A DNA stretch of 64,000 bases from Caprella mutica (lineage: Eukaryota > Arthropoda > Malacostraca > Amphipoda > Caprellidae): the NCBI GenBank assembly GCA_947561585.1, contig CANNZV010001436.1, forward strand, positions 1 through 64,000. Reading direction: 5' to 3'. The number at the start of each line of letters is the position of its first letter. Position 1 is the first letter of the stretch. Under the pieces are notes generated by a model. It had not been told where the DNA came from and made no database searches. It saw only the letters and a list, made by a program, of their open reading frames with translations. Shown here one piece after another: positions 13,545 to 24,724 of the stretch. The position numbers and the translations under genes are program-made.

Positions 13545-13915
13545 TTTTCTAATGTTCTGCTCGTGCCGAAAAGGCGTGCTCTATTACTTGTTCAATCGGG
13601 GCAATCTGAGCGTGGGAACGAGGGGCAGTATAAGGCACGTTGGTCGTGACGTCACTGGCCAATAGTATGAGTCTCGGAATGTGGTTTAATGACTGTATGT
13701 ACAGCCACACAGCGTGCAAAGGGCCCCTCAGGGGCACACACCGCTTGCTCAGTCCCCCGATAACATCCTTTGCACTTCCTCGGCAGGGCCACTTGCAGCC
13801 TCTGGCTTACTTCTCCACCAATAGAACTGCGGCTTTTGTCTAGAACACGCCTTCGCTCCGCCTTTTAGTAGCGACGGCAGCCAATGGGTTCAGCTGCTCA
13901 GTCAACAGGCGCTCG
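13545..13915 (+). promoter_or_regulatory. Proximal promoter of odd-family gene 1
   Basis: A GC-rich island in AT-rich surroundings. It contains a palindromic CRE (GTGACGTCAC, 13646-13655), three same-orientation CCAAT boxes (13659-13663, 13818-13822, 13881-13885), an AACACGCCTTCGCTCCGCC segment near 13845-13863 and an E-box CAGCTG at 13891-13896. The ACACGCC word and a CAGCCAATG context recur upstream of gene 2, which suggests conserved paralogous promoter sites. Factor binding is inferred from motifs only. Confidence 0.6.
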
Positions 13916-13947
13916 TATAAAATCTCGCCAACCTGTTGAGATCAGTC
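13916..13947 (+). promoter_or_regulatory. TATA-Inr core promoter of odd-family gene 1
   Basis: TATAAAA at 13916-13922 is followed by an arthropod-type initiator TCAGTC at 13942-13947. With the A of the initiator (13944) as +1, the TATA box starts at -28, the expected spacing. This predicts a 5' UTR of only 36 nt. No good downstream promoter element is seen at +28 to +33. Confidence 0.85.
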
Positions 13948-13979
13948 AGAGTTGTGCTGTCACTTGAGCTAGTAACATC

Positions 13980-14726
13980 ATGGAGCGTACATCCGTCTTA
14001 GCTGAAATTCCCGATATGACCAACATTGGTTCAAAGTTTGCGCCTGGTGCTTTCGGGTCCGCTTTTACTCCTCTTCAGGGACACAAAGTTCATAATAGTG
14101 TTCATTTTCTTCAAGGCTTGCCATTCTTTCACGGAGCTACTTCATCAACTGGTAAAGAATGGTGCGACCCTCAAATAACTGCAACTTTGATGAGTGGATA
14201 TGCCGGAGGTCTTCCCTGGTCAGCCGATATCGCCAGATTTCTCATCAACCCAAATGGTAGGCTGAGCAGGCCTAAGAAAAGATACATCTGCAAATTCTGT
14301 CAACGAGAATTCACAAAGAGCTACAATCTCCTTATCCACGAGAGGACACACACCGACGAGCGCCCCTTCCCCTGTGATATTTGTGGCAAAGCCTTCAGAC
14401 GACAAGACCATCTCCGTGATCACAAATATATCCACAGCAAGGACAAACCTTTCAAGTGCGAGGTGTGCGGTAAAGGTTTCTGTCAGGCTAGAACTTTAGC
14501 TGTTCATCGGTCTCAACATAGTCAGGAATTATCCAGAGTAAACAATTCACCACTTTCTTCACCACAAGTTTCGCCACAATCTACAGGTTCTCCTATTGCA
14601 AGAACTCCCAGTCCGATCATAGAACCTACCATAGAAATGACAGAAGAACCTATGTTGACAGTTTCGGAACTACCTAAATCTAGGAAATTAGGTTTCACCA
14701 TTGCCGATATCATGAGTAGGCGATAA
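13980..14726 (+). CDS. Odd-skipped family C2H2 zinc-finger transcription factor (gene 1)
   Basis: A 248-residue predicted nuclear DNA-binding repressor of the odd-skipped/OSR family. Three C2H2 fingers are visible at residues about 102-124 (C104, C107, H120, H124), 130-152 (C132, C135, H148, H152) and 158-180 (C160, C163, H176, H180). They include the family-diagnostic blocks [17 protein letters not shown] and [17 protein letters not shown]-terminal blocks GSAFTPL (26-32) and [13 protein letters not shown] (76-88) are shared with gene 2. Near the C-terminus FTIADIM (239-245) fits the eh1 consensus FxIxxI(L/M), known in fly Odd to recruit Groucho. The start is the first ATG after the predicted cap site, in context ATCATGG. 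Fly Odd has four fingers and Sob/Bowl five; here the chain leaves the finger region after the third, and no splice donor was found there, so the gene appears intronless. Whether it is odd, sob or bowl cannot be decided by eye. Confidence 0.97.
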   Translation: MERTSVLAEIPDMTNIGSKFAPGAFGSAFTPLQGHKVHNSVHFLQGLPFFHGATSSTGKEWCDPQITATLMSGYAGGLPWSADIARFLINPNGRLSRPKKRYICKFCQREFTKSYNLLIHERTHTDERPFPCDICGKAFRRQDHLRDHKYIHSKDKPFKCEVCGKGFCQARTLAVHRSQHSQELSRVNNSPLSSPQVSPQSTGSPIARTPSPIIEPTIEMTEEPMLTVSELPKSRKLGFTIADIMSRR

Positions 14727-14918
14727 TTATATCATTTGTATATTGTGTAAATTAGTAAATATGTTCGCTAAATTGTAGCAATTCAGATTTTGTAAAAGAA
14801 TTGTTAAGTTTTTGTTGTATTAAATATTTTCAGATGTCCCTTGAGTTGTTTATCAAGATTCATTCTGATTTATCGTTAAATAATATCGTGTAACATAATG
14901 TACCTATATGAATGTATC

Positions 14919-14924
14919 AATAAA
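14919..14924 (+). terminator. Poly(A) signal of odd-family gene 1
   Basis: AATAAA in context ATCAATAAAGAT, about 195 nt after the stop codon, the first canonical hexamer downstream. It predicts a 3' UTR of roughly 210 nt in AT-rich sequence. Confidence 0.75.
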
Positions 14925-14944
14925 GATATTTATACTTACCTAAT

Positions 14945-15925
14945 TGTCTCCTTTATACCATATTATTGTGAATGATTATTTATATTTCTTAAAATTGCCT
15001 AAATGAAGAATTAAAAAAATGAATGAAGTTAACTTTCAATCTAAAAGTATTTAAGGAAAGAAATCTTTTTGCCCAAAATGAAAAAAAAAAGAGTAAATCA
15101 ATAAATGATTTTATAAATTGAAAAATTATGAAGCTTGTAATTAGAATAATACAAAGTTTGTAATTAGAAGAAAGCTAAATTATTCATATGAAATATAATC
15201 CACTGATATAAAAATAAAATGGAAATAATTAAAAAAAAAAGGAATATATATTGAAAAAATTAACAATTTTTATATCTGAAAATGTGGAGATTGAAAAAAA
15301 TTCATAACACAGCATAAAATTTAAAAGAAAATTTATAATTTTTGGCTTTACTTTCCAAATGATCGTAAATAAAAATATATATTTTGTATTATTGATTTTT
15401 TGTATAAACTAAAAGTATTTTAGAATTGAATTAATTGAAATTGCTGTAAAAAAGGAATTTTTTATATAGATATCATAACTATAGATGATGATAATTTTTT
15501 TTATAAAGTTCTACAGTTATTTACTATACAATTAATACGAGTTAACTCAAAAGTATGAAAATATATTAAAATGGAAAAAAAATACCATTACTAATTATAT
15601 TCATTAAAGAAAATTTTGAATACCCTCTTTTTCTCCAGGGTTCTGAAACTTTTTTGGTTTCATTATATACTTTATTAATCACAATTCTTGAGTAAAAACT
15701 ACATTAATTCATTAAAGTCAATCTATGAACCACTGTATAGATTTTAATAGCTTTCTCACACTCTAAAATGTGATCCATATACAACCTCCCTGCTTGACGA
15801 TATGGTTAACCATTTACCACTTTAATAGATGGTAACTAGTTATTGCTCCTATAATACATACTGGGTAATAACTTAATGCTGTAAAAAAACTTTCTAGAGA
15901 GCTAAAAGATGGTATATAGTACGGA
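14945..15925. other. Unannotated, very AT-rich DNA
   Basis: Downstream of gene 1. Many A- and T-runs; no gene or repeat structure recognised. Confidence 0.4.
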
Positions 15926-16141
15926 AGGGTAAGTTACTAGTTATCGGTCAGTACTACGTCTTCGGTCATAAAAGAAAAGGGATATAAAAATTGTTATTAT
16001 TACACAGTGCTATCTAATACTTCTGCAAACCCGGGTTTGCAGAAGTATTAGATAGCACTGTGTAATAATAACAATTTTTAAACTTTTTTCTTATATGACC
16101 GAAGATGTAGTACTGACCGATAATTCGGAACTTATGCTATA
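15926..16141. mobile_element. MITE family A, near-perfect palindromic copy
   Basis: The ends are family A (AGGGTAAGTTACTAGTTATCGG, and CGATAATTCGGAACTTATGC at the other side). The centre is CCCGGG at 16030-16035, and at least 47 bases on each side are perfectly complementary (about 15986-16079). The outer arms are also paired with few mismatches. The perfect centre suggests recent origin or repair-based homogenisation. It carries the ACGTCTTCGGTCAT subfamily variant shared with the half copy at 48305-48360. Confidence 0.9.
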
Positions 16142-17234
16142 GCTTTTTTCAAAGCGATATTAAAAGCAACTGGTTCAACTGTGAAAAGAAGCAGATTTTC
16201 TTTCCCATAATATCCAAGAGGAAATAAAATTTATTAGACTGCCTTTAAGTTTTTTTTAAATTAATGTGATAATTTAATGGAGGTTTGAGGTCGGTAATTA
16301 GATTGCAATAAAATCATTCTGAACCAATTCAAGCTACCTAATTTTATTGTAATAATGAACTAATGGTTATAATGTAAATTCTCTTTTTTTTTAGAAATTA
16401 AATAGGCAATACAATCATTTTTTTAAATGACGTAAATTTTTTTTTAAACAAATATATCATTTTTGTGTATTTTGACAGTTGAAATATGGAAATTTACTTA
16501 TACATTTTTTTGTGAAATTGTATTAATTCAAATTAATTATCAGTACTTAGCTTATCAAATAACCAAACGGAAACTGTTATATTGAAACTTTATGTTATTT
16601 TATTTATTTTAAAATGATTAAAATGATAAGGAAATTGAGTTACGTTTTATAGCTACCTGTTATAAACGTTATAAAAAATTCAAGAAATAGCCCTAATTTT
16701 CATAAACTTGAACGGGCACTCGTAGAGCCCATACCTTCACCACTGCTTTAACTGATATTGCCCTTTTTATGACCTTGACCTTTGACCCGATCGCTCCCAA
16801 AATCTTAATAAACTACCAAATTTAAATAATTTTTTAGTTATGCGAATTACAAGATTATCATTAATTTATGATAAAAAGATTTCAAATAAATAAAAGAATA
16901 AATAAATACCGATCAACACATATTATTACTTTCTCTATTTGTGACGGCATCAATGACGTGCGAGATTCTTTTTTTAGAATTAAAAACATCAAACAATTAC
17001 TTTATTAGCTACAATTATTCAATATTATAAACACAGATCTTTATTAAACAATAATATAATTTATATATGACAACACTTCCTGTTCCATATCTTCAATTAT
17101 TCCGATGTGCGATTGTTTCGAGGCGAAAAGCGTCGCTACGTTTTAAGATGCTCTTTACGCCGCGTTTCATGTCACTTGCCGCACCTTTTCATGTTGAAAT
17201 GAAACAATCAAGAGAAAATTATTAACTAGATTGG
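16142..17234. other. Intergenic DNA
   Basis: Mostly AT-rich. Two less AT-rich patches (16705-16800 and 17095-17190, the latter CpG-containing) may be regulatory. No gene recognised. Confidence 0.35.
16770..16788 (-). promoter_or_regulatory. Composite DR1 / extended half-site for nuclear receptors
   Basis: Read on the minus strand this is GGGTCAAAGGTCAAGGTCA. It joins a DR1 (GGGTCAAAGGTCA) to an extended half-site TCAAGGTCA, the core sequence bound by FTZ-F1 and ERR-class receptors. It lies about 2 kb past the stop codon of gene 1. FTZ-F1 is a pair-rule cofactor in flies, so the context is suggestive, but this is a motif match only. Confidence 0.35.
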
Positions 17235-17369
17235 ATGAGTTCCAAGTTATCGAACAGTTCCGTCTTTTCGAACACAAAATAAAAAAATAACGAGTTAAAA
17301 TTTTGTAGTATATTTTTTTTTTTGTTATCGAAAATGTGAAACTGTCCGATAACTCGGAACTTACCCTAT
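17235..17369. mobile_element. MITE family A, copy 4 (short)
   Basis: ATGAGTTCCAAGTTATCGAA at the left pairs with CCGATAACTCGGAACTTACC at the right, around an AT-rich core with long A and T runs. Non-coding. Confidence 0.82.
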
Positions 17370-17469
17370 GCAACATAAAAAATAAACGATGATAAATCGA
17401 CGAAAATTCAATTGTAATGTATCATATATTATAAAATTTTTTTATCGTCTTATGACAGTTTTCAAAATG

Positions 17470-17530
17470 ATATTTTACGATAAAATACCATCAATATTTA
17501 CCGTAATGGACAATAACAGACAATCTACCA
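17470..17530 (-). repeat. Dispersed repeat copy, inverted relative to 36315-36385
   Basis: Minus-strand sequence with CCATTACGGTAAATATTGAT and ATTTTATCGTAAAATATCA matches plus-strand 36324-36372 almost exactly. This is a fragment of an unnamed dispersed element. Confidence 0.65.
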
Positions 17531-17936
17531 ATTGTAAACTTTTCAACTGGTTGTTTATAATATTATAAGTCCATTTTAATATATCTTAATAGCTGCCACT
17601 GACAATTAATTACTTGGTATATTGTAAAAGGGTCTTTTTTGTGGTGTTTTCCTTTGACCGCATCCATGAGTAACGTACGACTCTATCTTTTTATATTTTA
17701 TTACCTCGTAAAGCACTATAGCTGTGTACATTTCCCTAGTAATACTAATTAAATTAAACTAATTAATTATATCATTTTTCCAATAGTGCCACGCGTGCCT
17801 GAAAATAATATTCGAAAAGATTAATGTTGGAATATAAATAATTTGAATTTAAATAAGGTAGCATTGGGATAATATTATTAAATGTATTATTAAACATCTC
17901 TGTTTTAGTAATTCATTTATGCATGGAGTTGTTTAG

Positions 17937-18420
17937 TTCATGGAGTAGCTTATCTGCATCCATGAGCATTGTTACTAACTGGTGGTAGGTGACTTTGTTC
18001 ATTGAGTAGCTTTTCTGCGTCCATGAGCTTGTCACTAACTGGTGGTAGGTGACTTTGTTTATTGAGTAGCTTTTCTGCGTCCATGAGCTTGTCACTAACT
18101 GGTGGTAGGTGATTTTGTTCATGGAGTAGCTTTTCTGCGTCCATGAGCTTGTCACTAACTGGTGGTAGGTGACTTTGTTTATTGAGTAGCTTTTCTGCGT
18201 CCATGAGCTTGTCACTAACTGGTGGTAGGTGACTTTGTTCATGGAGTAGCTTTTCTGCATCCATGAGCTTGTCACTAACTGGTGGTAGGTGACTTTGTTC
18301 ATTGAGTAGCTTTTCTGCGTCCATGAGCTTGTCACTAACTGGTGGTAGGTGACTTTGTTCATGGAGTAGCTTTTCTGCATCCATGAGTATTGTCACCGAT
18401 TGATGGTAGATGATAATATT
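17937..18420 (-). repeat. 60-bp minisatellite derived from the SINE body
   Basis: About eight units of 60 bp with words GAGTAGCTTTTCTGCGTCCA, TGAGCTTGTCACTAACTGG and TGGTAGGTGACTTTGTTCA. The same words occur once or twice in the SINE copies at 24898-24962 and 37036-37095, and the array runs straight into a SINE 3' end, so it is a tandem amplification of an internal SINE segment. Because 60 is a multiple of three, long repetitive open frames appear on the minus strand; they are not genes. Confidence 0.93.
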
Positions 18421-18595
18421 TTCTTTCCTGAGTAGCTTTTCTGCATTCATGAACATTGACACCGACTGGTTGCAAGTGACTTTATTCATGGAGCCACTTT
18501 CCATTCCGCCTGCTTCTTCCAGTCCCTTGTACATAATTTCCTTTTGACGTCAGTGATATGGCCTTTGGTTCCGAAGCCGACGTTAAACTCCTTAA
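18421..18595 (+). mobile_element. SINE 3' end attached to the minisatellite
   Basis: GAGCCACTTTCCATTCCGCC, CTGCTTCTTCCAGTCCCTTG, TTTTGACGTCAGTGATATGG and GGTTCCGAAGCCGACGTTAA appear in the same order as in the full SINE at 24725-25070. Diverged minisatellite units lie between 18421 and 18485. Confidence 0.85.
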
Positions 18596-19700
18596 ATTTG
18601 ATTTAATTCTGCATTAATTTATAATACTTGCTGAAATGAAATCTTAGAAAATATGAACCTTTAATCAAATAAATAATTGTGATTTCAAATTAATGAAACT
18701 CCCAAGTTTTAATATTTGAATTAACCTTTTCATTTTTCAAATCTGATTTGTATAATGATTCATTTAACCTTTACTAAATTTGAATATCTGTAACATCAGT
18801 TCCTGATAACAATATGCTACATCTTCCTAATTTTGTTGTCAACAGCACAAGTGTTTTTTTTAAGTGCATGACAGGCGGAACTACTGCTATGATATCACTA
18901 AGGAAGTTGCCTAATAGTCTAGATAAACTAAAGGGTAAAGTTCCACAGAAATCCTAATATCTTTGCGGTTCCTATCTGCCGTTTTGAAGTTCTGATCACA
19001 TTCTTGTTTCGGTGAGTGTCAAAGCCTCTAAAGGTGTCATACCTGCCAAGTCTAAAGACGCAATCAACTTCTGAAACCTTGCATCTAACCGCTTCTACTG
19101 ATAAGGTATAGTATCTTATCTATTAATTTGTATTGTTATCTGTATGACTGTACTGGGTAACTGGTGGTATTCCTAATGTGAAAACCATAGCTTTTTGTAT
19201 TTCGAAATGGATTACATTCCAACACAACCAACCATCCAATGTTATACCCAGGACAGTACCTATAATTGATCAAATCTGTGACACGAATATCTTTAGATAT
19301 TCTAGGATCTTGTTAAAATCTAAAGTTTGAGAATACAGTTTATATTTTATTCATTTATAGTTTAAGTGAGGAAAGTATTCTATTAAGGTGTTTATATATT
19401 AGAAAATATTATTAAAATACTATATATGCTATTAACCAAAATCAATTTTATATTACTTTTAATTTTCATGAACTTCAATTATTATAAAATTCAATTTCCG
19501 GTCTATTGAGTAGGTTAACATGATTCAAAAGTTAAAATATATAAGCTTCTAAATAATAATCCAGACTAAAAATACAATTATAATTTCTGGTATTTAAATC
19601 ATATTGATAGATTTAAGTACTATTGAATTAGATTGACTATATGCAAGTGACAATAACAGGACGAACTCTAAATAAAATCTTCTGTTCAAGTAGGTACTAT
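18596..19700. other. Unannotated AT-rich intergenic DNA
   Basis: No gene or structured repeat recognised. Confidence 0.4.
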
Positions 19701-19870
19701 CAGGGTAAGTTCCGAGTTATCGGACGGTAAGAGTATATAATAAATACTATTACTTAACTTTTTATTTTTAATTGTTATCCATTAAAAAGAAAGATAAATA
19801 ATAATTCTTATATAATCTTTCTTAAATGATCGAAAATGTGAAATCGTCCGATTACTCTGAACCTACCCTA
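19701..19870. mobile_element. MITE family A, copy 5 (consensus-like)
   Basis: The left end AGGGTAAGTTCCGAGTTATC and the right end ATTACTCTGAACCTACCCTA are nearly complementary. The inner arm GATCGAAAATGTGAAATCGT is typical of the family. Non-coding. Confidence 0.87.
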
Positions 19871-20135
19871 GTTCATCAAATTAAGACGTAGGTAGCAGAG
19901 TACGTATGACGTCAAGCGGTTGTCAAAGAGTTTTAAAGTGAGACTGCTTGTCGCCTGATAACGGACACTAAAAAGTGAAATACCCTTAGATAACTAACAC
20001 AATGTAAGCTTATCAGTGATGTGTAAAAGAACAATTAATGTTTAAACAGTCGCCGACATTACGGAACACCTGTACAAACACTTCAATCGAATCTAGTTTG
20101 ATTGTTCATTTAGATAGTAAGTCATATGTGATAAG

Positions 20136-20305
20136 TAGGTTGTGACAATATGCGTTTAAAATCATAGATCCTGAAATTGTTATAGACGGAGAGAAAACAG
20201 TATTGAATCGTTCTAATTCAGCGGTATATAGTATTCGATACCATTCCATTTCGTCTATGGTATTCATAAGATCTATGATTTAAAACTCATATTGTCACAA
20301 CCCTA
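20136..20305. mobile_element. MITE family B, copy 1
   Basis: Terminal inverted repeats GGTTGTGACAATATGCG and ATATTGTCACAACCCTAG. The arms continue through AAAATCATAGATCCT and its complement AGATCTATGATTT. The core has GGTATATAGTATTCGATACC. Length about 170 bp, non-coding. Confidence 0.9.
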
Positions 20306-20334
20306 GTGATTAGTGTCAAGTTCTATACAAATTT

Positions 20335-20468
20335 ACAGGTTTCATCTCTCTAACTTAGTTCCTTGAGTCACTTTCTTACCTACTTCTGGTCTGAAATCCC
20401 TTGTATCTATTTGGCTGTTCTCGTCATGGTATGACCTTTGATACCACAGTAAGACGTTAAACCCCCTA
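20335..20468 (+). mobile_element. Degenerate SINE 3' fragment
   Basis: TTGAGTCACTTTCTTACC, TCTGAAATCCCTTGTATC, TATGACCTTTGATACC and GTAAGACGTTAAACCCC follow the order of the SINE 3' half with many substitutions. Confidence 0.65.
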
Positions 20469-20469
20469 C

Positions 20470-21769
20470 TAAATTAATTCAGTTGCTGATGAATCAATTC
20501 TGTAGTTGTAAAGACGTTGTTCCAGATTACCTTAAGCTTTGTAGACATCGTACCTAAGTGCACGAGGCAGGCATCTCAATTCTAGATACTATCAGCTGCA
20601 AACAATTGATTAGAAGTTGCCTAGTCACGGCTATAGAAAGACTCTATAAAATCAGCACTCTAATCCATTGTCTATCCTACACTGTGTGTCTCTTCATTAA
20701 GACCAATGATGACTAATTATACCTAATGGATTCGAACTCCTACCAAACCTACCTCTATCTTTGACAACAACTTGTGAACTTACTCGCACCGCTATACTTT
20801 CCTATTGCTGAATACAATTGAAGTTTTTGAAGATAGCAGACGAGTCTTTTAACTTTAAATGAAAATTTAGAAGTTATCTATAGAAGAGTTATCATTATTT
20901 GACTTATGGTATTGTGAATATTGCTTAGTTTTTATGAACTTTCTGCAATTTGACATAGTAAATCGCGTATGTCAAATAGATCCTAGGTTTTGCAGTTATG
21001 ATTCACTTTTCAGTTTCAAGAATATTTCTGGAATGGTTGATTTCATAGAAATAGATACAGTTTATTTATAAGTGAAAACTTACAGTTTGTTTTCACTTTT
21101 CGTAGTTTTATCTATTATTACTAACAATATACATTGTTAGTAATTGTTACCTAACTAATGAAGTTGGTATGTAATTATTTATGAGCTTTTCCCTATACCT
21201 ATATATTGATCCCCTCTCGATAGGTTTATTGTATAGCAGAATCTACATTAAATACTACGATTGGTACAATATTCTCTAAAATCATGAACTTAACCTGATT
21301 TCTGCCGTTAATTCTCTAGCTTAAGAACCAGCAATGGCGTCCATTACCTACCTAGCATCCGCCCTAGCACGCTTAGCATCAATTTCGCATGTTTATTTTT
21401 AGGTGGAGTGCAGGGGTGATTAAAATTAAAGGGGCGGGTTCCTAACTAAGAAATTGGATGATTTGTTCAAGGGTGGAAGAAGAAACCAACTCTAGCCCCA
21501 TTTTACGCATCGTAGAAATGGCACAGAAATAATAACACCTTTCGAAACTGTTCAAGTCGTACCGAGATACCAATCTGTTCCGGTATACCAGCTCAGATAC
21601 AGTACACTATGATACACTATGGTCTGTGTCCGGTAGTACATCACTTTGGTGCACCAGTACATCACTTTGGTACACAAGTACATTACTTTAGTACACCAGT
21701 AATCATGTCTTAACAGTGAAATAATTTGACGTGACTGTATTCTTATCTCAAATTATTCTACTAATTCTC
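20470..21769. other. Unannotated intergenic DNA
   Basis: No gene recognised. Around 21590-21710 there are several TACATCACTTTGGTACACCA-like words, a short degenerate tandem repeat of about 21-24 bp. Confidence 0.4.
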
Positions 21770-22050
21770 AGTTTTGGACGATAGCACCGATGCTGTAATT
21801 GCAAAATCTTAGTTTTTTTGCAGACTCTATTTCAAGCTTCATTTACTATATCACCTCTTCATTTTCCTCTTCTGTCTTTAAATTTCGTTCTCTCCATCCA
21901 TAATAGATTCACTTATAGTAGCTTTCCTGCATCCTGAAGAAAAACTGTTTAGATGACTTGGATCAATTGGATGCTTTCTAGTGTGACTACAAGTTTGAAG
22001 TCCCTTTTATTGCATTGTGTCACTTATCATATTGGTTCCAAAAAAGAATT
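21770..22050 (+). mobile_element. Old, degenerate SINE copy
   Basis: Starts with a decayed head (TTTTGGACGATAGCACCGATG), followed by AAGCTTCATTTACTATATCACC, TAGTAGCTTTCCTGCATCC and finally TGTCACTTATCATATTGGTTCC. This is the same order as the SINE at 24725-25070, with internal loss. Confidence 0.55.
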
Positions 22051-22074
22051 TAAACATTTAATGTGGACTCTATA

Positions 22075-22452
22075 GGTACAGCATGCAGATGCTCAGATAC
22101 ACTAGTTACAGCATGCAGATGCTCAGCTACACTGTAGGTACAGCATGCAGATGGTCAGATACACTGTAGGTACAGCATGCAGACGGTGAGATACACTGTA
22201 GGTACAGCATGCAGACGGTGAGATACACTGTAGGTACAGCATGCAGATGGTCAGATACACTGTAGGTACAGCATGCAGATGCTCAGATACACTGTAGGTA
22301 CAGCATGCAGATGGTCAGATACACTGTAGGTACAGCATGCAGATGGTCAGATACACTGTAGGAACAGCATGCAAATGGTCAGATACACTGTAGGTACAGC
22401 ATGCAGATGGTCAGATACACTGTAGGTACAGCATGCAGATGGTCAGATACAC
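22075..22452. repeat. Minisatellite, 32-bp unit, about 12 copies
   Basis: Unit contains ACAGCATGCAGATGGTCAG and ATACACTGTAGGT. Units are very similar to each other, with a few single-base variants (GATGCTC, GACGGTG, AAATGGTC), suggesting recent expansion. Confidence 0.95.
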
Positions 22453-23519
22453 CTGAATGGTCATAGAGTCCCTATCATACCCCAGTGCCATTAACCCTGA
22501 TAAATTCTGCCCCTACCTATCTATGCAGAGAAACATTCTGCACTTAGATGTACCAGGCCAAACCATTGATAAAAAGACGCTTTAGATGACGTCATCTCAC
22601 GCTACACCATCTAATTACCTTCTACAAGGTTTACTCTATCAGTTTTCTTGGTATGGTTTGGCCTGGTGTTACTGTAGGTGGTATATCCACTGGTATAGCA
22701 CCTTAGTATACCCCTCCAGCTATCACGACTTGCAGGGGCATGTACGAACTGACGTACAGGGGGGCGGGGGGTATGGTGATTGACAAGTTAGGGGGGGGGG
22801 GGGGTTAGACATTTCTTTAACTTTCAAAAGGAATGTATTTGTTAGTTGCATTTATGTAATTATTTGATGTTTTAGTTTATAACTACGTTTACAATATATT
22901 ATAGGTGTAACTTTGAATATTTACAGTTATTTGTAGAATTAAAGGTCATAGTCGATACATAGAAGGTAAAACAATGTTATATGGGTACTTTAAATTTAAA
23001 ATACTGTTATAAATAGAAGTAAATTGTAATATGGTAATTAGAATGGTATATAAAATATTAATATCTAAACTCTGAAAAAATTGCAACATAAATATAACCT
23101 GTATTTAATATATTGATTATTTAATGGTATCCATGATGCTTGCAAGGTATCATGGATACTTTAATTTTTGTAAATAATAGCCTATTTAAATTTTTGACAG
23201 AGTTTTTAAATTCATATTTGATAATTATGTTTTACCTCATATCAATATTTCTTAAATATATCTAAAACAACTAATTGTTAGTATTATTCATATTTTGTTT
23301 GTTGTCCATTCGTCTGAAATACGATTTAAATTCTTTCAAAAATCAAAATAGATGTAACCATCAGCTAACGTTACCATTGCTCTGTGATACCCTGTATAGC
23401 TGTGTGCCTATATTGTTTACCGATGTCTATAGTGATGACACCCACTATAATATATACCGTATAGCTACCTATATTCCCTTACGAACATTATAAATATAAC
23501 ACAGGAATAGAGGGTCTGA
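22453..23519. other. Unannotated intergenic DNA
   Basis: Contains a G-run around 22788-22804. An inverted pair, TATCCATGATGC and ATCATGGATAC, at 23128-23160 resembles the interior of family A elements. No gene recognised. Confidence 0.4.
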
Positions 23520-24202
23520 TTCTTCACCGTAAGAGTTCATCCTTAGTGGAATATTATTTGTATTGACTGTAAGTAGATATTGTATGAATGTTCTTCACCG
23601 TAAGAGTTCATCCCTAGTGGAATATTATTTGTATTGACTGTAAATAGATATCGTATGAATGTTCTTCACCGTAAGAGTTCATCCCTAGTGGAATATTATT
23701 TGTATTGACTGTAAATAGATATTGTATGAATGTTCTTCACCGTAAGAGTTCATCCCTAGTGGAATATTATTCGTATTGACTGTAAATAGATATTGTATGA
23801 ATGTTCTTCACCGTAAGAGTTCATCCCTAGTGGAATATTATTTGTATTGACTGTAAATAGATATTGTATGAATGTTCTTCACCGTAAGAGTTCATCTCTA
23901 GTGGAATATTATTTGTATTGACTGTAAATAGATATTGTATGAATGTTCTTCACCGTAAGAGTTCATCCCTAGTGGAATATTATTCGTATTGACTGTAAAT
24001 AGATATTGTATGAATGTTCTTCACCGTAAGAGTTCATCCCTAGTGGAATATTATTCGTATTGACTGTAAATAGATATTGTATGAATGTTCTTCACCGTAA
24101 GAGTTCATCCCTAGTGGAATATTATTTGTATTGACTGTAAATAGATATTGTATGAATGTTCTTCACCGTAAGAGTTCATCTCTAGTGGAATATTATTTGT
24201 AT
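23520..24202. repeat. Minisatellite, 71-bp unit, about 9.6 copies
   Basis: Unit contains TTCTTCACCGTAAGAGTTCA, TCCCTAGTGGAATATTATTTG and GACTGTAAATAGATATTGTATG. Unit starts recur at 71-bp steps (23520, 23591, 23662 and onward). Units differ by only a few bases, so the array is young or homogenised. Confidence 0.96.
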
Positions 24203-24724
24203 CTTCCTTTCTAAGAAAAAGCTGTTTTGTTACCTTTACACCATTTTAAAATATATCTTCATCGTTAAAATGATTTATTGACGTGAAAAATTCCATTGGT
24301 ACTACATGGTTTATTTTGTCCCATGAACCTATAAGTCGGACATAGTTTCTAGTGTCGCTGTGCCTGTATAGGTGTCACACCTGTAATTAGCGTGTTGTGC
24401 CTATCATACCTACACAGGTATAACTTGAGATTTCTAATTCCTGTTTATTACTTTATTATGTATTATAATTATATACGATGAGATTTGTTTGTCATATCAT
24501 TTGTTGGTTGTTAAAAGGTATTATTTATTTATCTATTATTTTTGTAGTTTTATTTATCTTGATTCTAGAATCTAGATGAATATTTTATAGATAAGTCACA
24601 ATTGAATGTAGGTAATAGAATTCAATAGATACTAGTGACTTTTTCCGGAACAGGTGAACTGTTGTAATTTGAATGATTGATAGTCTCTTATACCATGTTT
24701 ATCATTTTTTAACGCTACTTGCAG
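24203..24724. other. Unannotated AT-rich DNA
   Basis: No gene or repeat structure recognised between the 71-bp array and the full SINE. Confidence 0.4.

Noticed and set aside
14220..14713. Antisense open frames over gene 1 (and 52866-53419 over gene 2)
   Set aside because: Mirror frames of the conserved zinc-finger coding sequence; they match each other only because the sense strands are homologous.
17913..18534. Long minus-strand open frames (155 and 194 codons) with repeated serine, tyrosine or leucine motifs
   Set aside because: They are two frames of the same 60-bp tandem repeat, whose period is a multiple of three; the repeat is derived from a non-coding SINE.
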